Assembly: GCF_031143425.1 (NCBI RefSeq)
Contig: NC_090444.1
Span: 1,346,212,323 to 1,346,276,322, forward strand
Direction: 5' to 3'
Length of the DNA stretch: 64,000 bases
Origin: Pleurodeles waltl
Lineage: Eukaryota > Chordata > Amphibia > Caudata > Salamandridae
The notes under the pieces are model-generated. The model was given only the letters and a program-made list of their open reading frames with translations, did not search any database and was not told the DNA's origin. Below are positions 31,825 through 42,182 of the stretch, piece after piece (positions within the stretch are counted from its first letter, which is position 1; each line of letters begins with the position of its first letter). The position numbers and the translations under genes were made by a program.

Positions 31825-32024
31825 CATGGAAAAAAGGGAACTGACGTCAGCACGCAGACGAGGACCTTTTATTGGCACAGTGACGTCAGACGGAGTCGCG
31901 TGGAGCCGTGCAATTGTGATGTCCTCATCGACGTGGAGAGCTGGGAAGAAGATTTTCTGTTGGATGCTGGTGCAAGGGTGAATTCATAAGGAGAGGAATC
32001 CACAGGTAGTTTGTATCCATCAGA
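31825..32024. repeat. DIRS B inverted terminal repeat (5' side)
   Basis: Inverted relative to 26155-26360: GGGAACTGACGTCAGCACG, CAATTGTGATGTCCTC and GGAATCCACAGGTAG match the opposite end in reverse complement. It ends ATCCATCAGA at 32024, exactly like copy A ends at 26128. Confidence 0.88.
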
Positions 32025-32600
32025 AAATGCCTCTAACCAGACTAGCGCCATTTACTGGCGCACACCACCAAAAACATGACTCCTGTCTTAGGGAAGACAG
32101 GAGTCATGCCCACCACCCCAATGGCAAGCACAGGGGACAAGTGTCCCCTGGACATGGCCACTGCACCCTGTGCCATGCAGGGGGCCTCAAGTTAGTAAAA
32201 TAAAAATAAAAACATACTTACCAATACTTACCTTACTTACCTGGGATGGAGTCCCCCATCTTCTTGTGTCCCTCTTCCCTCTGGTGTGGGTGTTCCTGGG
32301 GCTTTGGGAGGGCACCTGTGGACCCATTTCCATGGTGTTTAAGCATGGAAATGGATCCACATGTCCCCTAACACCTGGTCTGACTCACCGTTATTTAGCC
32401 CCTTCTCCCACCCGTGAGTCATTTTAGCATGGGGGGATAAACATGGGTCTATGGGGATAGCACAATTTTTTGGATAGGAACGCTTGCTTACCATGCATGT
32501 CATTAACGCAAGGTAGGTGCACGCTTCCAAAAAATAGTGCAAACTCCTAAATTTTGACATTAGACGTGTCTAACGTCAAAATATAAATATGGCGTTAAGT
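32025..32600 (+). mobile_element. Harbinger MITE, right half (interrupted copy 1)
   Basis: It resumes AATGCCTCTAACCAGACTAG and follows the uninterrupted copy at 51037-51640 through the hairpin ATGACTCCTGTC...GACAGGAGTCAT, CCCCAATGG, ACACCTGGTCTGAC and GACATTA(G/A)ACGTG to ATATAAATATGGCGTTAAG. The last roughly 60 bp and the terminal GGGCC are missing; after about 32600 the sequence differs. Together with 21350-21585 it forms one element. Confidence 0.85.
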
Positions 32601-34005
32601 TCCTCTAATGCAGTAAGGCTTCAGGCACAGACTCCCAGCCTGCCCTGCACCCAATCCTGGCGCTGCTCAGAGCAGTGTCAGGATTGGATGGGAGCACCCA
32701 GCCACGGCACTCCCAGGCAGACTGGGAGCCTATGCATGCTCTCTCCAGCCCAGCAACTCTGTTGCCCAAGACGGCCGACCAAACACACATGCTTTCTGAG
32801 GGGGTGGGTGCTCTGCACTCCCTCTCACTGCTTGTCACAGCTTGTGGCCCTCCCCTTTTACTACAAAACAATAATATATCGTTTGTTATTGTTTTTTAGT
32901 AAAAGGTTTGCAGGAGCTGCTGCTGGCGGGAGGGTGACGCTCCTCCACCCTAGCGGAGGATCTGCGCCTGGCAGGTCATGTCTAAGAGAGCTATCACTAA
33001 AGAAGAGTAACTAGGAATCCTTTCGAGAAGGCGTGACCTATGTGATGAAGGGTCTGACTTAAAATATGTGAACTAAAATCCTGCATTTCACTCTGTTTAT
33101 CACCTGGTTAATATTTGGGGACCTCTCTATAAATGTTCTGCTACTGCATCCAGAAGTGTCACACAACAGCAAACATATAAACATAAAACAAACCAGACCT
33201 ATTGGTTTGCAAGTTTTGTTAACAATTTCATAGAAGTGAATAAAAACAATGATTTTGTTATTAATTAGAATTGAAAAATTTTCAGTTTTGAAAATATGAC
33301 AATGTGGATGAAACATTACCAAGGGCTGTGGAATGGATGGATGCCTGGGGAACTTCTCATACCCTGCCATTATCTCCTTCGAACCTCATTCTTCTGCAGT
33401 CTGTCACTGTCTTAGACTTTTAGGCCCTTTCAGATGTCCTTCATCTGCATAACTCACACTTTACCACTGTTACCATTGGCCCATATATGACTTTCAATCA
33501 GTGCATTCTGAAGAGGCAAAGGATTTGATGTGCATCTAGCATGCACACCTCTGCGACCCACTCAAGCACTGTAAAAACGTCTCACTGATTTCTGCTCTTG
33601 ATCATGTGCCTTCCTAAACACCCACCTACAATCTGAACTCCATCAGACACCAGGAGTTGAGTCAGTTCAAAGTAAGCACTATACTACAGTCATGGGTTGC
33701 AAAATTAATCAGTCTTTTTGAAAATGATTAAAGTTAATGATATAGAGTCAGATAGGAATCTGGGGGCATATTTAACAACTATTCATGTAACGCAATGCAG
33801 CAAGCCATCTTGCTGTGCTGCACTGCTTGAAAGAGGGAGGGCAGGAATGCACTGTATTTAACATTACATGGCACAATGTCTACCTGCACTCAGCAGGATA
33901 GTTTTTGTGTGGGAAGGGACATGTCTGGGACTTTTTCCTGTTTCTCTGTAGAATGCCTGGGCATACCCGTCCCATTTAGGGTGAAATGCTAAAGTATATA
34001 ACAAG
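32601..34005. other. unassigned sequence
   Basis: A moderately GC-rich block at 32620-32990 (CTCCCAGCCTGCCCTGC..., then an inverted CCTTTTACTACAAAACAATA / TTGTTTTTTAGTAAAAGG hairpin at 32855-32907) looks like an unknown repeat. 33000-33770 is AT-rich. 33770-33900 has MITE-like text (GGGGGCATATTTAACAAC). No gene. Confidence 0.4.
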
Positions 34006-34560
34006 TGATGGATGGAATGCTTGAAATATTCTCAGCCACTGATAATTACTCATGACGGCATCCCAATCCATCATTATTTTGCACACCATGTCACCCCAGT
34101 CTGGACTAGGCTATATGCATATCACTCTTAACCCTGCTTGAAAAGGAATGATCCATTTAATGAGGCCTGAGTAATTACCAGGGGCTGAGAATAATTCAAG
34201 CATTCCATCTATCATTGTTTTTGTATTCTTCAGTTTGTCGTCCCCCTAGGTAGGATGGATATGTGCAGATGTGGGTTTCATGTACACTGTGTTACTGAAA
34301 CCAAGCAATACCTAGCTGATGGGCCCATAACATTGGCAAAACCAGTCCTGGGTTGCTTGTGTTCCTGTTAAGGGAGGACCTGGCTTGGCAAATCCGTCTG
34401 GACTGTTCCAATAGGAGCAGCGTCAAGACTAATTTGCATATAGCTGGGTCCAAACTAAGATAGCATGGTGTGAAAAATAATAATGGACTGGGATGCCGCT
34501 CGAGTAATTATCAGTGGGTGAGATCAATTCAAGCATTTCATCCATCACTATTTTGTACAC
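34006..34560. repeat. inverted and direct copies of an 85-bp repeat
   Basis: The block at 34006-34090 (GTGATGGATGGAATGCTTGA, GATAATTACTCATG, CAATCCATCATTATTTTGCAC) returns in reverse complement at 34468-34552 (ATAATAATGGACTGGGATGC, GAGTAATTATCAGTG, AAGCATTTCATCCATCAC). A third related copy at 34165-34235 is also inverted (CTGAGTAATTACCAGGGGCT, CAAGCATTCCATCTATCA). This could be a foldback element or three SINE-like insertions. Confidence 0.7.
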
Positions 34561-34829
34561 TTCAGATTATAAGTGTGGCAAAGTAGTGTATGACAGATGT
34601 ACCAGTTAGCCCTATCTGCAATCTGGTGTTTCCACAACAAAAAATTACTGGGTCTAAAAACATATCTGGTTTCAGCGAGTGTGGATCTGCACCCAGTAAA
34701 ACCAAAGCTGGAGGGGGCAGAGGCAGCAGTCAATCACAGCTCAGACCTTGCCTGTGCCCTCCAGCATCAAAGGAGGATCAGACAACGCTACAGCAAGCAA
34801 GACCCTAACTTTTGTTTACCCAAAACATC

Positions 34830-35760
34830 CGTCCTGCCTCCACTGATTCTGACATGCATCACAACTGTTCGACCTGCAACCAGCACTTGCTGACAATTAC
34901 TACATGCTCAAAGCAGTCCAGGTGCTCCCTCAGAATGTCCCTGATCATGGGAGAACAGATATTAATTCCCTACTTTGTACACATTTTGTCAAAGAGCTTC
35001 CTGCCCAGACCCCATGTAACTGATCTGCTGTCTTGGCACCTAAAGGTTCAGGTGCCATGGAAGCAGAACATATAGCTGTTGTGGCTGGTATAGATAACAA
35101 TGTTCATGGTTGTCCTGGTCATGGCTGTTCATGATGCGGCTGGCATTGATGCTGAAGTGGCAGCTGATGTGACTGCAGATATTGATTCCCGGGTATGTGT
35201 AGATTTGCCACAGTGCTAGATGTACAGATTAGTCAGCACTGCTAGTAGCATATTTTCCCACATTCCTAGTTACAGATTTGTCCACACTGCTTAGTGCTTT
35301 TTCACAACAATGCAGGTGCCCCTTCCGTACCTTCAACAGCTTGCTGTAGCTTAATTTGCCAAAAAAGCCTCAACATCTGTCACTTCAGCTCTGGCAATGT
35401 GATTTTGTACCCACTTTTATAGTGATAATAGAGGTCAGTGAGCAGTTTGTACCTCCAATTCCAGCATAGGGTATCATGAGTCGCTAAACTGAGGGTGCTG
35501 ATGACAGTGTGGAGTCCACAGATTCAGTAGCTCACATCAATAACTATGGTTTGCGTTAACCCTCAACCCAGAAGACAATATGGCTGGCCATCACAGAATC
35601 CTATGCAGACCTCAGCCTGTGCAATGCAGGGGCTGGAGCACTTAATCCAGCAGATCAGTAACATGGCATCTGAGCAGGAAGCACTTCTGGCAAAATGTGT
35701 ACAAAGTAGGGAATACATATCTGTCCTCCCATGATAAGGGACATCCTGAGGGAGCACCTA
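34830..35760. repeat. inverted pair of Harbinger Myb-like gene fragments
   Basis: The segment around 34918-35070 is the reverse complement of 35590-35755: GGTGCTCCCTCAGAATGTCC versus GGACATCCTGAGGGAGCACC, and TACTTTGTACACATTTTG versus CAAAATGTGTACAAAGTA. The right arm, plus strand, translates over 35546-35734 to a helical segment (MQGLEHLIQQISNMASEQEA) like the post-Myb region of Harbinger accessory proteins at 44831-45357. Two insertions in opposite orientation, or a foldback duplication, would both explain it. Confidence 0.6.
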
Positions 35761-36174
35761 GACTTCTTCAAGTAGAAATCATAGTTTATACATCATGAAC
35801 ATAAGTAACAGAAGTGCCAAATCATGTCACACACCAGAGTACTGAACAGATTGACCACTTCCATCTTCACATATTGGCACATGCCTGAGGTTTAGGTGGT
35901 AACTGTGTCAGCCCCGAAAACACTTAACAAAACTTTTGTAATGCCCCAATTATCTTTCAAAGATTTATGAACGTGATCTTCTTTGTTATGCTGAATCATT
36001 CTTTAATCATCTACTTAGATTATATTTTTTTGTTTCCGTCTGAGCCTAGAATCAACACAAAGGTTCTGTAGGTCTCATTAATATGTCATCATGACTTTAC
36101 AATACAATAATACAGCACATTTCTCAATGCCAACAATGACTCTTTGTATTTATTCTTCAAATAGGTGTTTTTGG
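35761..36174. other. unassigned AT-rich sequence
   Basis: About 410 bases. Nothing recognisable. Confidence 0.4.
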
Positions 36175-36490
36175 AATTGCATTGGTGCAGACAGCGCAGT
36201 GCACATAGGTGCAGTGAGATGAACAATAAAATGTGATACATATATACAGTAGAGATGTCAACAAATCTCTGAATATACACAGTTCAGTACTAATTCTGAT
36301 TCTGTTTTGAATTATATTCACCCTAGACAATCCCTATTTCAGTGCCACTGGTGCAGTGCCCATAGATGCAGTGATGGGAACAATAAAATATGATACATAT
36401 ATGCAGTAGGGATGTCAACCAATCTCTGAGGATACATGGTTCAGGACAAATTTTGATTTCTGTGTTGAATTAAATACACCATAGACAATC
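36175..36490. repeat. 157-bp direct duplication
   Basis: AACAATAAAATGTGATACAT at 36222 recurs as AACAATAAAATATGATACAT at 36379, and the flanking text (GCAGTAG/ACAGTAG GATGTCAAC..AATCTCTGA, AGACAATCCC) repeats with the same 157-bp offset. The two units differ at perhaps one base in seven. No coding. Confidence 0.85.
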
Positions 36491-37065
36491 CCAATTCCAG
36501 TGTCAAAGTTTTGACTCACACCCTAATTCTAATGGGTCTCTTCAGGACAAAACATACTGTCTGGCACAATAGGTATACGAAACAAATGTGTAGAATTACA
36601 ATTTACTTTATGGGCCTGACAGTAATGTCTGAGAGGCAACATAATTAAAGTTTCAAAACTTATCTCAAAGCTCTGTGCATCCTTTGCAAGCTGAGGTGTG
36701 TCTAATAGTGATACTCCGAAATCAGCTCGTTAAAAACAACTGCAACTAATAAACACACATTAATGGGTAAGTGTAAATAGAAGTGGAATCTTCTCAACTT
36801 TCCTGCTTCGCACTGTGGGAAACCCACATCCTCAACATTGCTTACTAAGTTGCTACACTGTCCTTGGAAAAATAAAAGTGGTGTATCCCAGGCGAGCACA
36901 GTATATACCTGCAAGTTTCAAACACAGATCTCAAAAGTATGCATTGCCAAATTGCTACTTTGCATCAGCAGCATGCCTAATACATCAAAGATATACCCGT
37001 ATGAGTTAGCTCCACATCACTTTAGAGCACATAGTTAAGTACACCCCTGTACCCCTTCAATCTAA
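36491..37065. other. unassigned sequence
   Basis: About 570 bases with no gene or repeat period recognised; ends at the TAA flanking the Harbinger element. Confidence 0.4.
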
Positions 37066-37363
37066 GGGCCAGATTTAGATGTTGGCAGTAACGGTCCCAC
37101 CATGGACTTTTCGACTGAAAAGCCTGTCTGCTGCCATGACGGTCCGCCCGCCCTAATTAGATGTTAGCAGAGGCACAGGCGAAATACCACAGACAGTCCG
37201 CCTTCACCACCAACAATCACCACCTATGTCGACAGCACCATAAACTAAATTGACTAGCAGCGGGACATTAGCCCCTTTTACTGCCGAGCCAATCACAATG
37301 TGCATTCCTACCAACGAAGCTGTGGTGGCTAAACCTCCACCCCAGGGTTGTCGGATTGGGAGG

Positions 37364-37370
37364 TATATAA
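37364..37370 (+). promoter_or_regulatory. TATA box of the Harbinger left-end gene
   Basis: GGGAGGTATATAAGCAC at 37358-37374 is a strong TATA element 51 bp before an ATG in good Kozak context (TCACCATGA). Its place about 300 bp from the terminal repeat fits a transposon gene promoter. Confidence 0.5.
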
Positions 37371-37414
37371 GCACAAAACCCACCTTTTTACGCTTTCCAC
37401 ATTTTCTTGTCACC

Positions 37415-37522
37415 ATGAACCTGCTCATACCAGTCCTGCCATTGTTCCTGGGCCAGGACCAAGATGGAAATCAACCCAGTTATTGCCGGAACAGAAGTCA
37501 CGGTCATTCCTGCTATCCGTGA
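37415..37522 (+). pseudogene. short start-exon-like ORF of the Harbinger left-end gene
   Basis: A 36-codon frame from the ATG at 37415. It begins with a hydrophobic stretch (MNLLIPVLPLFLG) and becomes polar before the TGA. In Harbinger elements the transposase gene commonly starts near one terminus with such a short hydrophobic N-terminus, so this may be the degenerate start of a transposase frame. No catalytic residue is present, and the downstream continuation was not found. It could also be chance. Confidence 0.35.
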
Positions 37523-38645
37523 AGCTATTGCTTCACAGTAATATTAGACTTGTGTGTGTGTGTAAATATTGCTTTGCAAACAACACCCTAAAGATGTGCA
37601 ATCCTTAAGTGTGTAATGTTGTAGCCAGAAAATGTTTCAGAAAAGTCCTCGAGATATAAGTAGCACCCACTAATCTGGTATGAACTGTCTTCATGGAAAT
37701 GGACACCTACACAAAAAGTCACAGCAATCACAGAGAGGAATGTGTTTGCACACGTTTGTGCAATAATTCCTCCCAAATACCGAAAGCATTAACTGAACAG
37801 TATACCCATTCTGAGCCAGACAATCCCATGATAATGTAGCAATTACACTACAATATGCTACAGATGGGTATACACAGAATGTACTACCAATCTTAAAGCT
37901 AAACTGCAAACATGGCAGAGGTATATGAAGGTCACATGTCCCTTTGGTGTATGCAATGTATCAAAAACATTAGATGTCACTTAAGTGCCAGGCTGTCTGT
38001 GTAATGCATATGCGTAAATCAGTGACACATCATGTCAAAATAAACACACATGTACTCTCCAGTCACAAAAACAGAAACACATATAATTTTTGTTGTAAGT
38101 GCCCAGTAACAACATGAATGCTTGCACCACAATTAATATGTCCATCACAAATGTACAACACTAATGTATGCTTTTTTTAAATAAACTACACATCCACAAA
38201 CTGTGCTGTCACTGTCACAAATGACAGTAAGTGCATGGCACCCACATTAGCAGAAATGGCATTATCAGCAAACAATTAGTAACATTCATCAAACTAAGGC
38301 CAGGTCAAAGCTATTATCAAAATAAGAATTCCTTATAAACATGAGAGCATTCTCTCAAAATAAATAAACTGAACATAAGAAAAACAAGACACTAGGCCTG
38401 CAGTCCAGATTGGGGATGAATGCCCATAACTTATCTCCTAATGTCACTGCCAAAATAAACCTCCTCTGGGAGAGGCATATATGGGACAGAGAGCAGGCAC
38501 CTCAATTATCTCACTGGGAGGTGGGGGTCCTTGGGAGTGGGAGGGGTGGGTTTGGTAGGAGTGGGTTGGAATTTGGAAGGGGTGTGTTGTGATTTGGAAG
38601 GGGTGGAAAGATGTTTAGGAGGGGTAGTTTTGGGTTAGGGAGGGG
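37523..38645. other. internal Harbinger sequence, non-coding
   Basis: AT-rich to about 38460, then a purine-rich G(G/A)GTGG run at 38510-38645 that would be a Pro/Ser/Lys-rich coding tail on the minus strand but has stops. No gene is supported. Confidence 0.4.
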
Positions 38646-39606
38646 TCAGGGCCAGGGAAAAATGAGCTCCTCTGGAAGGAAGAGGGTAGGGAGCTCTTCA
38701 GGAAGTTTGGGATGGGAGGTAGAGGGACTGGCTTTGTCTGTTGTGTATCTGTGTGTTAAAGGTATGGGTTGTCTGAGGGTCTGACGTATGTGCTTAATGC
38801 TTAGATTTCTGTCTCTTTCTGATTGTCTGTTGGGTAGGTGAGTGTGGATGTTTGGGTTCAGTGTGTGCTTGTGGATGTGTGTGTTGTGGATGTGGTGTGT
38901 GTTGGTGTGGTGTCTGTGTGTGGTGGTGCATGCATGTGTGGTGGTAGGTGCGCTGACTGTGGGTGTGCTTGTGGTGTGTGTAGGTATTGGTTTAGTGGTG
39001 GGTGTGCTGAATGGGTGTGTGCTTATGGAGTGTGTGGGTGTTGGTGTAGTGGTGGGTGCACTGACTAGGCATGTGCTGGTAGTATGTGAGGGTGTTGGTG
39101 TAGTGGTGGGTATAGAGTCTTTGGGTGTGCTGGTGGTGGATGTGTGTGTTTGTGTTGTGGTGGGTGTGATGCCTGTGAGTATGCTTGTGGTGGTAGTGCT
39201 GTGTGTGGTGTCTGCCTGTGTGTGTCTCTGTTTTTTGCAGTATTGGTGTGAGGATGTGCTGCTTGTGGTAGTTGTAGAGAGTACATGCAAATGTTTGTGT
39301 TTGCTTATGGTATGATAGGGCTGGAGTGAGGAATTTTGGATGGAGATGGGGTGGGAGTCTGGGCACAAGGTTGAGGAGGATGGGAGGCTGCACCCAATGA
39401 GGAGGCCAGGCCCTGGAATGACCACTGTAGACCAGACAGGGCACCGTGAATGCCATCCAGGTAAGCCAGCATCTGGGTGTTCTGGCCAGCCCCTGGATGG
39501 CATTCAGAAGTGTGGTCTGGCTTACAGCAATAGTTTGTAATAGGTCTACACCCTCCTGATTGAGTGCAGCCTGGGACCCAGGGCAGGGGCATAGGTGCTT
39601 AGCCAA
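38646..39606 (-). pseudogene. Myb/SANT-like Harbinger accessory protein, C-terminal part
   Basis: Minus-strand reading. The helical segment (VDLLQTIAVSQTTLLNAIQG) near 39480-39570 matches the segment at 222-285 in the first element. A very Thr/Pro/Ser/His-rich tail follows, ending at 38646. The frame open at 39606-38992 holds the helical part and the frame open at 39503-38646 holds most of the tail, so at least one frameshift separates them. The DNA-binding exon of the same gene is probably 41924-42182, upstream on this strand. Confidence 0.6.
38930..39180. repeat. 54-bp imperfect coding repeat
   Basis: GTGGTGGGTG recurs at about 38995, 39049 and 39103, with surrounding text (GTGTGGGTGTTGGTGTA) repeating at the same 54-bp step. 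On the minus strand each unit encodes 18 Thr/Pro/Ser-rich residues. It expands the tail of the Myb-like protein. Confidence 0.7.
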
Positions 39607-40485
39607 GGTGATGCCACCCCTTTTAGGGGGGTGGCTATGGCCAACTGGGAGGGGTAGGAAGAGGGAGCATCGAACTTGAACGGTGAGTGGTGGACAACAA
39701 TGCAGGTGTCACAATCGCTCAGGGTCTGCCACCACTAGGGACTGGTCTTCATTGGAGACCTCTGGAGAAGATGTAGAGTCAGTCATGGCCTCTGTGCTAG
39801 TCCCCTCACCCTTCATGCCACTAGGTCCCTCAGTGTCAGTGGTGTCTACACCTGATTCCCAGTGGCCTTCTTCCCTCCCCGCTCACGTGGCCACTGTCAC
39901 CTTCGCCTTGCCCAGATGATGCTGAAAACACAGATACAACAGTTTGAGGGTATCTGTGCAAATACAATTGGACATTAATATTCAACACACAACATTTGTG
40001 CAAAATTCAATAATCCCCCATGCCAGCTCCCATATCATATATGCCTTTGCCACTTATACACTTATAGGTCCCTCCATGAAAGGATGAGCATGAGTAAACA
40101 CACAGGATTTGAGACATCTCCGAAACACTGCAGTACAGGGCTGAAGTTGATTCACATTTCCCAAAGGGCGAGGTGTTGGGCTGGAAATTGAATTTTCGAG
40201 ATGGGGCACTACTACATCTATGTGATGTAACCTCCCATATGCAAATGTCCAATCAAGTGTCACATTGTTCTCCATCATTTATTTGTGTTCTGGACAGAAC
40301 TGAGGACACCAAAATGTTGTTTGGGGGATGTGTGACTCTCACCAATGTGGACACATTCCTGTCTGTTGCAATCAATGCAGTTTGTCATACAAATTCACAT
40401 GGTTTGACACAGACTGGCTTACATGCACATTTGTAAAGGACGAAGGCTTCAGGCCAACCTGCTACTGAACAAATGAAGTGACTAA
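39607..40485. other. Harbinger internal sequence, probable intron of the Myb-like gene
   Basis: About 880 bases between the C-terminal exon and the nested MITE. No independent gene. A glycine/serine-rich plus-strand frame at 39683-39919 is the shadow of a decayed minus-strand coding region or chance. Confidence 0.35.
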
Positions 40486-41394
40486 GGCCCTCACTACAAC
40501 CCTGGCGGTCGGTGTTAAAGCAGTGTTATTACTGCCAACAGGCCAGTGGTAAAAAAATGGGATTTTGTCCCTGGCAGTAACCGCCATCAAGGACCGCCAC
40601 TTCAACACACCGGGCACCGGTCTCCGGCCCGGTGGTTGTCACAATCCCACCCTCGGGATTACGACCAAATTTACAGCCACGAAAACCATGGTGGTAGGCA
40701 CTATCAGTGTCAAGGAATCCCTTCCCTGGCACTGATAGGGGTCTCCCCCGCTACTACCCCACCCCCTCCCCAGAGTTCTCCCCACCCTCCCCCTCCCTCT
40801 TCTGCCCCTGCACATATACACACCCACACGAGCACCCATTTACACACATGCACACACGCATGCCCACCATCACCCACGCATGCACACATACGTACCCACA
40901 CACGCAACACACATCAACATACCTTGTCACACGCATGCATTCACAACACACAACACTCACAATCACTCATTCACGCACGCATTCAATGCCACTCACAACT
41001 GCATGCATGCATTCCAAAACATACACCCCCCCCCATAAACACACAACACCCCCTCTCCTGCCGGAGAACCCGACTTACCTGCTTGTAGGGGGTCCTTCGG
41101 CTGGAGACAGTCTGTGGCGCTGCTGTCACCAGCAGCGTCCGCAAGCAAAACACCACCAGGCCGTATCATAGGTCATGATACTGTTGGTGGTGTTTTGCTG
41201 GCGTGGCGGTGCTGCTGTCAGCAGCGCCGCCTTACCGCCGCCCGCCGGCATGACCGTCGGCGGTGTTCCGCCAGCATTCTGGCAGTATACCGTCAGCCGT
41301 CATGATACGCTTAGACTGGCTGGTAGCCACGGTTGTGGTATGTTGGCGGCCGTCGCAGTAGGCAGTAGTTACTGCCAATGTTGTAATGCGGGCC
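40486..41394. mobile_element. complete Harbinger MITE, 909 bp, TAA target duplication
   Basis: TAA (40483-40485) is followed by GGCCCTCACTACAACCCTGG. At the other end GTTGTAATGCGGGCC (ending 41394) is followed by TAA (41395-41397). The ends match at 13 of 15 positions as inverted repeats. The subterminal AACCCTGGCGGTCGG matches the end of the element at 3235. Inside, 40790-41020 is a CA-rich imperfect microsatellite (CACACGCATGC type). No transposase. It is mobilised in trans by a Harbinger transposase, by analogy with the family. Confidence 0.9.
40800..41000. repeat. CA/TGCA-rich simple sequence
   Basis: Imperfect (CA)n with interspersed GCATGC and CACGC words inside the MITE. It produces several spurious His/Thr/Pro-rich open frames on both strands. 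Confidence 0.8.
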
Positions 41395-41397
41395 TAA

Positions 41398-41923
41398 ATG
41401 TTTGTGGGACAATCTGGTTTCAAACATGTTTCGTATTAGAAATAATGCCACTGTACACAGAGTTCCAGTCCATTTAGTGCAGATGCACATCCTCATACTG
41501 TCATTGCACAAACTAACCAATGTAAAGTATATCAACTGCATCATATTTGTGCAGTTTGACATAGTCACCAGTAATGGGGCCTACACTACCTACTCACACT
41601 TGTGATGAGCATCCCACATGACCCAATCATGACATGGGGTATGTTTGGTGCAACTGTCCCTCCTGACTTTGTGAAAATGCATGTACCCCTTTTTTGCATG
41701 CAGCCATGTGTCTGCTCACAACAGTACTTGCCTTGTGATGAGGAATATATTGGCAATCCTATGCACAAACAAATACACCAGCAGCAGACACTGTCTGACT
41801 AACTTACACCTCCAGAAATCCTCATGAGCTTTGCATGTGTGTCAGCCTTAATGTTGATGACATACAACATTGCTTGAATTGAAAAAAGTTAGACAATAAC
41901 AATATCTACAGATAATGACATAC
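41398..41923. other. Harbinger internal sequence, probable intron
   Basis: About 525 bases after the nested MITE and before (on the minus strand, after) the Myb exon. No gene. Confidence 0.4.
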
Positions 41924-42182
41924 CCCTTTGATGCGGCTGTTGAGCTCTCAACTGCCCATCAAGCTCCGCAAGGATGCAGGCCATTAGGGAGGTCAGGGTG
42001 CGGTGCACCCGCCTAGATCGCTGGGAGGACTGCCCGACATGGCCTTCAGCAGACTTCCTTGTGGCTCAACTCAGGTCCTCCCACATCTCCTGACAGTCCA
42101 GGTCATGCCGCTTGTGGACCACAAGGGTCCGCACATTCTTTGAAATGACCTTCTATACCCTATGCTTCGGGTGGGCCTTGAC
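41924..42182 (-). pseudogene. Myb/SANT-like DNA-binding exon of a Harbinger accessory gene
   Basis: On the minus strand an acceptor-like CCATACAG precedes 42182 and a donor-like GGG|GTATGT follows 41924, giving a 259-bp exon. It translates through VRTLVVHKRHDLDCQEMWEDL, a stop, then a basic stretch (SSQRSRRVHRTLTSLM) ending ELDGQLRAQQPH. The WEDL with preceding Cys and basic residues is the third helix region of the Myb/SANT-like domain that binds Harbinger ends. Two in-frame stops (one near the start, one after WEDLS) make it a pseudogene. Confidence 0.65.

Larger units (their letters stand above)
26129..32024 (-). mobile_element. DIRS-like tyrosine-recombinase retrotransposon, copy B
   Basis: A 5.9-kb DIRS element in the same orientation as copy A and touching it with no intervening base. 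Order on the minus strand: inverted repeat (31825-32024), full-length but broken gag (31751 to about 29760), RT-RNase H (about 29819-27740), tyrosine recombinase (27903-26717, broken), ICR (26561-26668), inverted repeat (26129-26360). Proteins are clearly related to copy A but of a different subfamily (many substitutions, different leader). Its right end is in the MITE at ATCCATCAGA|AAATGCCTCT. It carries many stops and frameshifts, so it is an old copy. Confidence 0.92.

Noticed and set aside
38842..39315. 157-codon plus-strand frame, Val/Cys/Gly-rich
   Set aside because: It is the antisense of the Thr/Pro/Ser-rich Myb-like tail and arises from GTG-type simple repeats.
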